Part shown: positions 24,161 to 37,123 of the stretch, piece by piece
Numbering within the stretch: position 1 is the stretch's first letter
How the letters are laid out: each line of letters begins with the position of its first letter
Origin: Temnothorax longispinosus
Taxonomy: Eukaryota; Arthropoda; Insecta; Hymenoptera; Formicidae
Reading direction: 5' to 3'
Assembly (NCBI RefSeq): GCF_030848805.1
Contig: NC_092359.1
Coordinates: forward strand, 6,456,623 to 6,520,622
Length of the DNA stretch: 64,000 nt
The notes under the pieces: generated by a model
The model's input: the letters and a program-made list of their open reading frames with translations, nothing else
Database searches by the model: none
Told to the model about the DNA's origin: nothing
Position numbers and translations under genes: made by a program

Positions 24161-27100
24161 TACGGATATATAATTGTCAAAAAGGCGTATTATCTCTCAG
24201 CTATGTTTACATTAAGTAAATTATAATTAAAGTAAACATATATAATCACTTTATCTAAATAATTACTTTAATCTAAATGAACTTTGCCCGTTTATAGTAT
24301 GCTACTCGGCTTTCTATGAAGAATTAATATAAAATGATCATATACACAAGGCCTACATCCTTTAGAAAATTATTTGAAAATTCTATAAGAATATAGAAAA
24401 GCGAATTTATATCAACAATGCAACTATTGAAACATAGATATTGAAAATCGATTAAATATCTTCTCTGTTATGGGATAATTTTCAACTAAAACAAGATATC
24501 GGTGGAAACATAGACTGTATCTAAATATTTATCCAGATTGTGAGAAAACAACTAAACAGTCATCGATTTATGGCAAATAAAAATGCCGTTTCAAAATAAT
24601 ATTGAGTCACTGTTCGCGAGGATGCGAGGAAATGTCAGATGTGAAAATTTTTAACGCTATTCTCGGCGGCGAAAGTTCTCGTCCGGTTCTCTCGGTGCAT
24701 CCTGTTGACGGTCTCACAACGAAATCAGCCGCGGTAGTTCCGGAGGCCGCACAGCACGTGGTACGCTAGTTCAGTTTACGAGCATTTTGTGCAAATTGGT
24801 GGTAAAGTTAGCGTCTTAATATACATTGGCTAAACTGTTTATCGAAGTTTGCGAGCGGACGAAGCGCACGGTGCTCGTGCTGCTTGGTCGGTCCACTATG
24901 TGCACCTATTCCGAAGTCTGTAACTAATCCTACAAAACCTTAACGAAACTCTTCGCACAACTAATTAATCGACAGACGAGGTCCAATGATTGTACGAATT
25001 GCATCTTGTAATTATATTTAAAGAAAGATTATAAAAAAGCTTGCATATGTATACATATTACTTTTAATCAGTAATTATTATACTTCTTCTCTTCGAATTC
25101 TAACAATATTTTCGTATAAGTATGAGAAATAGTGTTGTATGTTGTATATACACTTACATATTTTTTGCTCTATTGTGTAATGTAAAACAAATCTTCAAGA
25201 TAAATATAGAACGTACTCGCGTTTCAATTGTAATCTGATTTATAACAAAAATAAAACTAAAGTAACAGCGAAACAGCGCTCGCAAAAGTTAACAGCGATT
25301 CTGAATACTGCGAATGATAATCCAGCGCGAATGTTTGCATACAGCACAGTTCGCCATGAATGCAACAGAGCCGCATATTTTTTAAACAATAGTATAGTCG
25401 GGCGTGCATTTTCAAACGAATAGAAACGTTATAGCGCTTGCATCATTCCGTTCGATTGGGCGGATACCCACATGTATTCTTCTGGAATTCGGTATCAACC
25501 GTTGCCTCTCTTTTCTCTCTGCAGTATTTTTTGACAGAAATAATCCAAAAAATACAATGGATCAGTTTAAATCACAGACAAATGTTGCTTTTCTTTTTCG
25601 TGCCATTGTATAAATCGAACCAATCGATATCGCTTTATAGTTATAAAAATTAATATCAAAATGAATTATTTTCTTCCGAATTACTTTATATATAAAAATA
25701 CTGGAAAAATACTAGAATTTAATAGAATTTAATAATTGAATAAAAAAAGTTTTTAAATCAAATAAAATTTTTAATTTACAATTAAAATTTTCTTATTTTA
25801 TTCCACAACCTAATAAAATAGTTGTAATTTAAGTTTGTTGACCCCTTTCTATGGACATATTTATTTACGATGCTAGAAAAAATAAAAACTGTATAAATTT
25901 TATTCTTGCACATAAACAAATCTTTTGTTTTCTTGACATGTGACACTATTGATACACTAGACTAACTAGACTTATGAAATGTATTGAAGAATCCTTCTTT
26001 GTTTTATGAATTGACAGATGACTGCAAACCTTGATCTACAGAATTTATTTTCATTGAAAGTATAGGACACGTATAAATTGAATTAACCTTTATTCATTAT
26101 TAATAAAGAGCAAAATTCTTGCGTTAGGTTTTACCAATCTACATTATTGAATGGTGACGTGCAAAAAAGAGCAATTTATTTTCATGCGTTTGTCTGTAGT
26201 GAGGAACCAGCTTGTTTAACGAGAAATATTTTTAAGTAACGCTAAAAACATACGAGGAATGCAAATTATGCGCTTGATTGTGATTGAGAACCTGTTTACT
26301 GCTGTGAAATTAAACGCGCATATGTGGAGAATTAATGGCAAGCCGTACAGGAATTTGGATGCAGAATGGCTGGAAAGTATTCACTGGAACTTCCATTACC
26401 TTGCATCGAAATTTAAGCCAAGACAACGAATCGGAAAACGATATCCGATAACGTAAACCCTTGGTTACACGTTGTACATGAGTGCTTAACAATGGCTGAA
26501 AGACGTGCAAGTTTACCTGGCTCCACCTGAAGTCACATATCTCTCTTATATGAACGAAATAGCGAAATAAAAAAATTATGAGTCTTCCGAATCCAAAACA
26601 GAATAGAAAAGAAAGCGATATAAATGTATCTGACATTGTAATGAGTATAATGGCATTGAATAACGCCTTTTTTAAGCCGAACAATTCCAAAAGACTTATC
26701 GTTTTGAATTTAGAAAAATATTCTATCAATTTCAAAATATGCACGATAAAAATATTTGAACTTTGCCTTATTTATGAAGGAAACTCCATTTACCGAGAGA
26801 TAATAATTTCAAATTTAAATTTAAAAAACTCTTCATTATATTCCTAAAAGATATTCGTTATATCATGCGCTTTCTCTACAATGATTGATGTAATTACCCT
26901 ATTTGACTATCGCGAATGTTCTAAATTCAGCGAAGCTTGATTCCCGTTTTAACCACTCCTGCACCACTTCCAACGTCACAGTCGGAACGTGCGGCGCGAT
27001 GAATTATCGTGCGGAAGCGAAAGGCGCGGAGAAATACATAAGATACCAACATTGATATTGCGCGCGCGCGCAAAGGGCTGCCGACAGTGCCGACGGTCCT

Positions 27101-27250
27101 GGTCGTGCCTGGTACATCGCGGGTCACGAACCGGTACCTACCTGGTTGAGAAATCAGGGAGGTGCCAGGAGGAGTGACGGCAGGCGCGGAAAGGGATCGG
27201 CGCATCGTGTTCCGTAAACGAATCTCTGATCATTCCCGGCGAATAAACTG

Positions 27251-27309
<59 letters not shown>

Positions 27310-28885
27310 CCGTTGGACATACAGTTTTTATTTATGCGCAGCCCGATAGGATGTACACGGGGTGTTGTACGATACAAGCGCGTATAAGCGCGTCAATTGG
27401 TCTATTCGTGCACGAAACATTCGCGTGGAAATTACGCAAAACGATGCCGGCGACGCAAGCACGAGAGTCGGTGAATAATAGGGATGACGAGGTGGAGGGT
27501 GGGTTTTTACATCATCCACCGACAAACGCACGTTCCCGTACCGACTGTAAACGATTTGTTTATACGAGCAGCAGCTTCCGGTCGGCCGATATTTCGTCCA
27601 GCGATCGGAAACATTCGCATTCTGTTTGTCCGTTCGCAGCTCGACTCCGATCAATCGCGATCGTTCGTAAACGCTGGTGCGTTTACGATGTTTTTTATTA
27701 CATGTGAGCCCGCGATCGTAGCCCACGGTTTCATTAGCGCGACGCAAATATCTGATCATGGCGTTCCGCGGCGCAGCACGGAAAGTCGATCGGCGAAACG
27801 CCGGGACGGAATTTTTGTGCGAGAATAAAACGGATTAGCCAGAGCTATTCATCGTCAACCATCGCCAGAGTAACATTGATCTTCTGATGTTTACAACGCG
27901 ACCATGGACGGCCGCGTATTCTCGTATTGCACGTTTCGACGCGCTTTAAAACGGAATTTGAACCGTAAAAATTGGCCTCTGCGTGTGTTTGAGTTCGCAA
28001 TCGGGAAATTGACACCAGAAACACTTCTATTTTCACTTTTAATATAAAATATTGTTTTTCATCGTGCTTGAAAGGCTTGAAAAAATAAATAGTGCGGTAC
28101 ATCGACTAAAGTATACATTTTACAAAACATTTCAAAAATAACGAGCCTCTGGGTCACAGATACGTGTGTGCGTCAAGAAAATGTATTTAAAAAATAAATT
28201 TTACCATAAACCTAAGTTTGTCAATCCTGTGCTTAATTTAATTTGAACTTAAAAATACGTTTTTTTAAGTATTGTTTAAATCCTATTCTGAAAATATTTT
28301 CATATTTTTTTTTTTGGCCGAATTTTGCTTCAATATTAAACGACAGTTACTGGACGATGATTATAGTGTACGTCAAATATGATAATAAAGCTCACGCTAT
28401 GTCATTATATACGCGAAGATATATTGATGTATTATAGAATTTTAAAATTTTAAAATATGAGAGCAGATTGCATTCATATCGCTTTCTTTCCCTAGCAGTC
28501 ATTTCTGGAAACATCGTTTTAATACCAGCATCTACTTCGCCTCTTTCGCAATTGTTTCATAATTTTAAGGATTTCTTTTTATTATATGCAAAAAAAGCAT
28601 CTTTCGCGCACAAGTATTGTAAGAGATACATGATTTGTATCAGAAAACTTGCATATTGAATTACGATATTGTATTAAATAAGGTATTATAATATAATCGC
28701 ATAAAAATAATGTATATATTCTTAATTGAAATATTTTTTTTACTGAAATCTAAATCCATGTCTCTGTCCTCAATACCGCAAAATATTTCGATATATTTGA
28801 ACATGGTTGAGGCTTAAAATGACCCTCGGAACGTTCCAGCGCTAATGTCGGAAGGGTTGGAAGTTACAAATGATGCTCGGGCGGT
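24161..28885. other. Presumed intron without confident gene
   Basis: CpG-rich patches at about 24600-24930 and 26930-27960 lie in AT-rich DNA. A CGCGCGCGCG run lies at 27060-27071 and a CT microsatellite at 27251-27306. Frames crossing the CT array (27162-27707 plus, 27138-27377 minus) are low-complexity translations. A strong acceptor (CTTTTCTCTCTGCAG) ends at about 25524, but no matching donor follows. Confidence 0.5.
27251..27306 (+). repeat. CT microsatellite
   Basis: CT units with one TTT interruption near the start. Confidence 0.95.
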
Positions 28886-28932
28886 TCACGTAAGAAAGAG
28901 GTTGGCAGGGTGTAGCTGGAGGGCGAACTTAC

Positions 28933-29082
28933 CTCGTTCGGAGATTAGAGAGATCGTACTTTCTTCGGTAGGGACCATCGGCAGACAGCCGACGCTTGTC
29001 CGAGTGGCACCGTAAACGCCGAGAATACGTTTTACGATCTTAGGAAGACGAGAGGTAATCGAGAGCTCTTCGAGCAGGAACT
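28933..29082 (-). CDS. Low-confidence exon candidate on the minus strand
   Basis: On the minus strand TGCCTCTACTAG at about 29094-29083 can serve as an acceptor, and CGAACGAG|GTAAGT is a near-consensus donor after 28933. The 150 bases between are fully open in one frame. The peptide begins FLLEELSITSRLPKIV and ends LISERG, with mixed codon use and no low-complexity bias. I do not recognise it. If real it belongs to a gene or noncoding RNA nested antisense in the Rbp6-like intron; chance is the main alternative. Confidence 0.25.
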
Positions 29083-29100
29083 CTAGTAGAGGCAATGCAG

Positions 29101-31621
29101 TTTTAAACGCTCGTATAAACTTTCGAAATTACATTCAAATAATTATGCAGGTCTCACAGAAAATAGTGAGACGATGCAGTTACGAAATGTCCAATACTTG
29201 TACCGACCTTTTATTTCACAAGTTACTGCCGTCCAAAATAACTGTCGGTCGAAATATCAATTATTCGGCATATATCCATTGCGACATATATCGAGCCCCG
29301 TAATGAGCGTAAAAAATTTCATATTAAAGCTATAAATTAGGATTACTGCATAAAGTAACTGAATATCGAATATAGCACGTTGAATAAAAGAGTTGTATAA
29401 AAAAAAGTCTCTATAGGTCATATTTGTACTTCACAATTAGCGTGCTAAATGGGGTCGCAATTTGACATTTAATGCTATACGTAACCGTTTGTTTGCGAGT
29501 TTTATCTAGCACTGAATATATAGCGGACAATATACGGCATGATCGTCTGTTATTCATAGTTTATTGTCTGTCGCATTTCCGTGTCGCGCACATAAAAAAG
29601 AGATATCGAACGCGCAATTACTTATGGTTGCATCGAGTGGCTTGATCGCGCGAGAGCGCAAACGATTCCGATGCCAAACATTTATCCGATAGGTTGATAC
29701 TTGTTTGATGCTCCTGCGAGATTCCGGGCGATATTAATATGCCCGCAGCGTGTTATCGATATTTCTCGGATGATCGTATGCACGATTCCAACGGTTTTAT
29801 CTGAAAATAGCAGGCAGATGTCTGTCGGTCTGAGAGCCATCATTATCCCCGCATTGGTGTGAGAGGTACTATATCCACTCTCCAGCCGTTGAATGAAGAG
29901 GGCGGTTCCGTTCAGGAAGGGCAAAAAAAAAAGAGCCCTCCTTTTTTTCGCGAAAGTTATCCCCACGGGAAAAACAGCTCTTTCCAGCTTGTGAGTCTCG
30001 ACCTCCGAGCGTCTCTTCGAAATACAGCCCGACCCATCGATCGAATATCGAGCAGCAAGCGACAGCAGCGAGCGACTCCGGCGGCAACGGCCGACGAAGA
30101 GGCCGATTTGTTTGTCGGAAACGCTCCAGAGTTTTCCCGGCAAGTTTCCCCCCCCTCGTCCCGGGAACATCGGCGAAGGCGGAGTCGACTTACGTGTTGT
30201 CGAATAACCGGATCGACCCTCCGCCGAGTGTCCGCTCGCGAGCTACTTAAGTTCCTCGCCCTATCTCGCCCTTCCCGGATCATTATTCAACCCCCAGACC
30301 GGCCGAACAGTGAAATCGCATGAGTCACGGAGGAACACGACGGTGAAATTGAAGCGGTCGAAAACACCTTGATTAAGTCGGTGACATTGCAACAAAATAG
30401 CTACCTGCTCTCTCTCTCTCCACCCAAGGATTAGGGTATTAACACTGAATACGATGAAATGTAATGGGCTCCGCGACTTTAGAAACTTCCATATAATGTT
30501 AAAGCGACATCATTAATCTTCTGTTTTTTTTTTCTCCAACTATTAACGAGAGAGAAGATTTAGCATTCCATTTTATATAATAGAAACTTCATACAGCGTG
30601 TATTATGATATATTATGCAGAAGAAAGTATATTTTTTAAAAAATAATCTGAACTACATTTTTCCACATACATTTCCGCAATGAGTGCGTTAATTTGAAAT
30701 GTGCGTCGACGCGATGTCGCGAGCCGTAATTTCACTGCAAATGAGCCGCGACCGTAGATTGTTTTACCGCATATACAGGTAATAGAATCCGACTTTGTAA
30801 CTCTCGCGCGGGTCGCGGTGCGGCCTTTAATCAACTCGGGGGAAAAAAATAAAACTTCTCAATGGAGAGCGTTTCCGAAGCGCGGCGCGTTCGTTCTCGT
30901 TTATCTTCGAAAAAGGAACCCGGGACAAGCGAGGAACGGAGGAGCGAAACAAAATAAAAAGCATGCGCGCACACAATGCGAGCCGCACACGCAGGATGGG
31001 GGGTTGTGGAAACTCGATGCTTCGCGTTCGAAAATGAATTTAAGCACGCCGAAGCCCGTGCCGTTACCGAAGTATCCGGTTCTGTGAACTTTGGTGATAA
31101 GTTTCATGAAGTGCTCTTCGGATGGCGTACGCGTGTGTGCACGTATGCGCGCTCGTAGCGTGTATCGTATTGCAACGCGAATCGCGAAGCTATGAAACAA
31201 GTTTGAATGGGAATCACCGTTTCGGTTCGTTGCGTTCGATTCGATGTCGCGATCGATTGAGATAACTTCCAGCTTTCAAGCGCAGATTCGCAGTTTAGTC
31301 GCATGTGGTATGCGAGTTCAGAATACACGGCTTGTGGAATTTAGTAACGTGATAAATTGACCAAAGTATGCTCATTGAAATGGATCGTTCACTTTTCCTG
31401 ATTTGAAACTCCAGCTTCTTTATAAATTGCATTTGTCATTAATATATCTCTCACACATTTTCAAACGTCAAGATTTACGTATTGTCGGAGAGATTTTCAG
31501 ACTAAAGATTATTAAATGCGTACAAACTTGTACATACTGAGAGTTTTAAAGCCACAATCTTTTAATGTACAATGATAATTGTGTATAATGGTAATTATTA
31601 GTAGAAATATGCAACGACTGT
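29101..31621. other. Presumed intron: AT-rich, then CpG-rich island
   Basis: The island at about 29640-30320 is open on both strands in several frames (154 aa at 29859-30323 plus, 162 aa at 29682-30170 minus, 108 aa at 29957-30283 minus) with no recognisable domain. A second island lies at about 30700-31330. Neither is a supported gene. Confidence 0.5.
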
Positions 31622-31625
31622 TTAA

Positions 31626-31852
31626 CCCTTCGCAGAACATGTGTAATTCTACTGCTTTCGTCGAACAAGTGGGTCTTTTACGCCAGTTAAGATTTTGAAG
31701 CTGTATACTTTTAAAGACTTTAAGAATCTATTTATACCGTTATATATGCCTGATTCTTGTTTAGGTTCTTTTTATGAGTCCGTAAAATCTCCGTAAAATT
31801 CGAAATGGAAATATCGAGTGGGTATTGAAAGCCTCATTTGTTCTGCGAAGGG
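31626..31852. mobile_element. piggyBac-like non-autonomous element (MITE)
   Basis: The inverted ends CCCTTCGCAGAACA and TGTTCTGCGAAGGG are perfect over 14 bases. Each is flanked by TTAA (31622-31625 and 31853-31856), the target site duplicated by piggyBac transposases. The 227-bp interior is AT-rich with no coding capacity, so mobility would need a transposase supplied elsewhere. The CCC start of the ends also fits the superfamily. Confidence 0.85.
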
Positions 31853-31856
31853 TTAA

Positions 31857-34394
31857 TTGGAAAAATAAAAAAGTTGGCATATCTTCTGACAAACATTTAA
31901 TTAACTAACCTAAATTACATAGAATACTCGCTTAAACTGTAATCTGGCGAATATTAGAGCCATCACTGTAAATTTCTCGCAACTACTTTTGTCTTAACTA
32001 GCTCTTTCTGATGGCTCTTTCCTCAATGCAAATATTTAACGGACATTTTTTGCCCGATGTCCCCGGGGATTACCATAAAACGTAAAGGTAAACCAGAAAA
32101 TGTTAGTAGCAAAGCGAAATCCAATGAACGCTGGACAAAATCAACAGATGAATTGCAAATATATAGAGACTGTAAAGTTTGCCGAGCGACGTTATTGATA
32201 ACAGCAGCGAGTATTTCTTTCTTTTCTTCTTAAAGCTTTTTATATTTTGGAGAAAAATGAAAACTTGAAAATATTTTCCTGAGAGAATAAGAAAGTATTT
32301 ATGCGCAAAAATGATACGTCAATTTATTATCTCAATATTTCAACAATTTATTCTACTTTATATTCACGCAACGAAATTTTATTCATATGATGTTTATATA
32401 TAATATATATCGCGCAAAAGAGTCAGCTGCATTTCCTTTTTGACACACAATGCTTATTAACAATAATCATTAGCGTGGAAAAATGAGCATTTTCAGTACG
32501 TTATTTTAGCTATCTTTATTATACATAATTGCGCGTCGGAAATTCGATCCAGGCGCATCCACGGCTGTTATTTTACAATGGAGCACCAATGAAGCGGATT
32601 ATAGCAGGCAATAATAATTTATGCACGCGATAAATATATGCTTCTTCCGAATATATGCAATATTGAAGAATAAAATATTAATATTTTTAAAAATAAGTCT
32701 GAAGACCTCGTCAGCAAGTATTAGCCGCAGAGGAAAAAGCGACTCGCAAACGTGTTCTACTGGCCCCATTTTTGCCCTCTTTAAATTAATTGGTCACAAA
32801 TCAGAAAGAAACGGAAAGACTAAAGCGAGCGTCAGTATGAATCCGATGGAAAGATGACGAGGGAAATGACACGCCTTTACCTCGGAGAGAAAGAAAGGTC
32901 TCGCGATATAAAGGGCGAGGGCAGTAAGACAGCAATCTACAGCTCGGTCCACCGAGAGCTGTAACACCAGTGGAATCGAACTTGTAATAAGGTACGTCTC
33001 GCCCACTCACCAGAACTCGATTGCTCTCCGGGGACGACGACGCCGACTCTTGTCTTCCCTTCGCCTCCTTCTTCTCTTTCTGCTCTTCCCTCCTTCTCCT
33101 CTTCCTCCTCGATAACCTTTCTGTACTACGTATTTTCCGGGGTCGCGTAAAGGGAAGAAGTTTAGGAAGTTACAAGGCCACTTCGCGTTACATTTTCCCG
33201 TTATCGCCATTTCCTTAAGGTTACATTGGCGTGTCTTCGGAATTTCAATCTGCGTGCAAACCAAGATTCTCTACCCTTCTTCCATTCTCGGTGGAATTAT
33301 TCTTTCTTTGGTAGAGGATACCGATTCCATTTGTCAAAAGTAGATTGGTACTCAGGAAAAGTACGTTCATTTTTTACGTCTTATCTACGCGAGTGCCATG
33401 TTTCGAAAAGTTATTGCAGCCAAATAAACCGACTGCCAAATAAACCGTTGAGATATATTTGTAACTGCACAACTTTTCAGGTGAATTATTTGTTATAATT
33501 TTCTCCTGTGGTTTTTTTTTATTATTTACAATAAAAAATATATGAAATAAATATAAAGTTACATAGATGTATAAAATTACACAGATGAAAATTATAATTC
33601 TTTTTGAGGTATACTATTGATAAAATAACGCTGAAAACTGATTGCAACTGAAAATGTTCAAACAATACTTTTGATTGATGCCATTATATTTAATATATAT
33701 TAAATTTTTGTCTCTGCTCTAGAGTAAATATTTACTGTATTTGTAGAAATATTGAGAAAAGTTTTGTTTATTAAGGAAAATGTAATATAGAAATTATTAG
33801 AAAAAAAATGAGAATTTATCATATATAAAATCAGCTCGCGCGTAAACGACAATAAAATAACAAGCGTTTTGTATAATATTCGCTTATCTCTCGTGCTCGA
33901 CGTTACTGGTAATACACCGTACGATAATTATATTAATTTATATAGAATCAATATTAAACACATCCGGGCAATGTATTTTTAATGAAGTAAATACGTGGAT
34001 GCATAATGTGCCGCGCGCTGAATATTACATATCGCAGGAAATAGATACTCGTAATGCAACGATACACGTGAAACCCACAAAACTGCATTGCGACCCGCGA
34101 TAATTATTCGAGATAATGAGGGAAATTCATGATTGCCAGTTTGCGAGGGCCTGCGCGCTAAAAAAAAGAGAGAGAGAGAGAGTCATTAGTGAATACATTT
34201 CGACGAAAGAAGTAACTAACAATAAGTATCGTTTCTTTTGGAAGAAGACTGACTTCACCCATTGTAGCTCAAGGATTAAGATAAAAACACGTTGTTGAAC
34301 AGGAGTAAAATACTTACAAATTAAAAAACCATTGAAAGAGGCAAGCAAATGTAAAGATTCAGAGGTGCCTCCGTTTGAGTGAAATGCTAACGAA

Positions 34395-34439
<45 letters not shown>

Positions 34440-36640
34440 AACCTCACGTATTTTTCTCACGTAGTGATCGGAATGGAGGAATCTCGTTCTTGATCGAAGC
34501 CATTGTCGCTGACGGCGATGCGAGAATTCGCAACATCGAACGAAAGATTCAAACTGATTCGACCGTCGAGAATACATCAATATAACGGCCACAACAAAGA
34601 CTGCAGCATTAAGAAATAATGAAACGACATCCCCGCTTTGCGAGAGAGGAAAGGGTGGAGAGGTGTAGGTAACGACGGATGGCTCCTCCGGTAGCGGTCT
34701 TATCTTACGCCATGACGCCTCTTGCGTTTTCATTAAAAGCCCGCCCGTCCCCTCATTCTCGTTCCCGCCACCGTCAGCCCCCTCGTAAAAGGCGTGGCAT
34801 CCCTCGAAAAACAAAAGTCGCAACAAATGTCAGCTAAGACACTGGATTCCCTTGGCATTTTTCCGCGACTTTCTCGCCACAGTGGCGCGATCGTCGCGCG
34901 AATTTCATTAAAATTTTATTACACAGCAAGGACAAGAGAACGGAGCAGGAACGTGACAAGCGTTATTACTACGTTCTTAACATTTGGCATCTAACTAACT
35001 ACTAACCGGTGCTAAATGTTAATCAAAATTATACTTGTATTTTTATTAATATTCATGGAGGTCAGTCAAAACGTCTAAACTAGTCATCACTTTCGTTTGT
35101 GACTCAATTTTTTCGCTTAATTTATTTTATATCTTTCTATGTATTAAATATTTTTAAAAAATTATACAGTAATAAACTTCGATACAGATCTTCATACAGT
35201 GCCTCTTTTCGTTTTGGGAGGGAAAGATTTTTTATTACCAAATTTAATTAATTCGGATTTTTAATGTAAATATTCTATACGTAAAACACGCACAAGATGT
35301 GTCTATAAAACGCGAAGGCATATCTGGAAAACGCGTCTATTGAGTACACACTAGAGTTCATACGGTTACTCAAATGTCGAGAGAAGAATATCGCTCGCTG
35401 TTCTAATGCTGCAGACTATCGATAGTTGTTGCTACGTGAGAGAGTGAGAAGGAATGAACTCGTGGAACAACGAAGGGGCTAAGGGTAATCCCTATTGTTT
35501 CTCCTGTCCCATAAATCCTACTAGCGCTTCCTATGCCTCTCCAGAGCTCTGCTCGCGCTTCAACCATGTACAGAGCCATCCGCCCTCCCGCTGCCATCCC
35601 TTCTTAGCAACATGCTTCGTAAATCTCTGACCAGCTGTGCTTTATGACACGGTTCTCGTAAAGATATACAAAAGATCTTATTCGTCATTTGACCGACGTC
35701 GTTGGAACCGTTTAAAAATCAATCTCACCGACACTATCCTTTGATGAGCAAATCTCATCTCTTCGATCATCTTTTATAACACTAGACACTACAGACGCGC
35801 GCTTCGCGTGCGCTATTTAGCTTTAACATTATGCTATTACTATTGCACTATTAACTCTTTGATACACACAACTGTCAAAATATACAATGACAGCTGCAAA
35901 TGAAGTAAGCGCAGCAAGAGAACCATTCGGCATCGCGGAAAAGCGACAACAATAAACTTTACATCTCTTTTTTAGAAGAGGACTGTTATTATTTAATATA
36001 AGTAGTTCCAAGGGAGATTAGGGAGGCCAACCTTATTTAATTCATATTGTATCTCTAAATCTTTGTTAATTTCTACTTTTAATAAAGATTTAAATTTAGT
36101 TAAGAAATCAACAATTTTTTGCACTAGCTATTAGCTGTAGTATTGGTAATAATTTATGACAATATTGTGCGATTAACTCATATAATAATTATACTATAGT
36201 CACATAATATGAATTTTACATATAGTTAATAATTTATTTGCACATAGTGTAACCACATCGCGTAAATTAATCATATCATTATAAGTTTATCAGATGATTA
36301 GAATTATTTTTAAGAAATTTTATTTTAAAACTTCTATTAAATTTACAGTGAAAGATAAACAATAATTGGTAAATGATTATACTAGAAAAAATATTAGTGC
36401 TAAGTATTTACTATCATTCACTAATTAACTACTACTACTACTATTACTACTGCTAAGTATTTAGATTTACTCCCTCTATCTGTGGATACATTAGATATTT
36501 GTCGTTAACACGAAATGATTTGTCAAAAGTATTTGATATTCCGTATACATACAATATTCTCTTCAATTCGTCACAGGAGATAAAGTTTCCGCGAAATATC
36601 TTTTATATATGTATCACACGACATTTCCATAACGGCGTTT
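31857..36640. other. Presumed intron, mostly AT-rich
   Basis: Contains a purine/pyrimidine-rich island at about 32850-33260, a GA microsatellite at 34398-34435 and a TAC array near 36427-36452. The basic peptide encoded at 33007-33264 minus is a purine-tract artefact. TTTTCAG|GTGAAT at 33480/33481 resembles a recursive splice point. No gene supported. Confidence 0.5.
34398..34435 (+). repeat. GA microsatellite
   Basis: About nineteen GA units, perfect. Confidence 0.95.
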
Positions 36641-36660
36641 ACGATTCCTGAGGCTTTGAC

Positions 36661-36704
36661 AGGGGTGCTTTGCACCCCTAACACGCCAAGGGTTTACTTG
36701 GCGT
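36661..36704 (+). other. Two adjacent perfect hairpins upstream of the Rbp6-like exon
   Basis: AGGGGTGC-TTT-GCACCCCT (36661-36679) and ACGCCAAG-GGTTTA-CTTGGCGT (36683-36704) each form a perfect 8-bp stem, separated by three bases. They lie 420 bases upstream of the exon on the transcribed strand, in otherwise AT-rich DNA. Function unknown; they could be an intronic RNA structure or a transposon relic. Confidence 0.7.
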
Positions 36705-37094
36705 CTTGAGGTCTTATATCGAATATAGGTTACTTCGATCGTCAGTAAGCTGCTTAATTTATGACAGCGGCTTTAGTAAATAAGATGCTTTACTATATAA
36801 AGCTGAACATTTACTATACTCCTTATCTACCAATATAATTCTGATTTAATCTTATCGTGAAACTATTAAACAAAGTTTGAATTTTAATTATACGCTTTTT
36901 ACAATAAACTGATTAATATAAAAAATTTTAATAAAAATATATAGATTTATGAATGCTAATATAAACAGCATATATAAATTAAATAAAATTAATAGAATAA
37001 TTTAAAACATAATACCGCTCAAATCAAACTATCCAATCTAATTCAGCAGATTTAATAAGATTAAATTGTAAATTTTATTTAAATCTTTCAATCT

Positions 37095-37123
37095 TTCTCT
37101 GACCAAGTCTTTTTTTGTTTCAG
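37095..37123 (+). promoter_or_regulatory. 3' splice site with branch point of the Rbp6-like exon
   Basis: The sequence CTCTGACC at about 37098-37105 contains a CTGAC branch-point match about 20 bases upstream of the acceptor. It is followed by a T-rich tract and TTTCAG ending at 37123. Acceptor strength is high by eye. Confidence 0.8.

Noticed and set aside
29682..30323. Several 100-160 aa frames on both strands
   Set aside because: GC-rich island poor in stop codons; frames contradict one another and none has a recognisable domain.
33007..33264. Arg/Lys-rich peptide on the minus strand, ending at a GTGAGT donor
   Set aside because: The basic run is a translation of a purine-rich tract; there is no good acceptor, so one chance donor is not enough.
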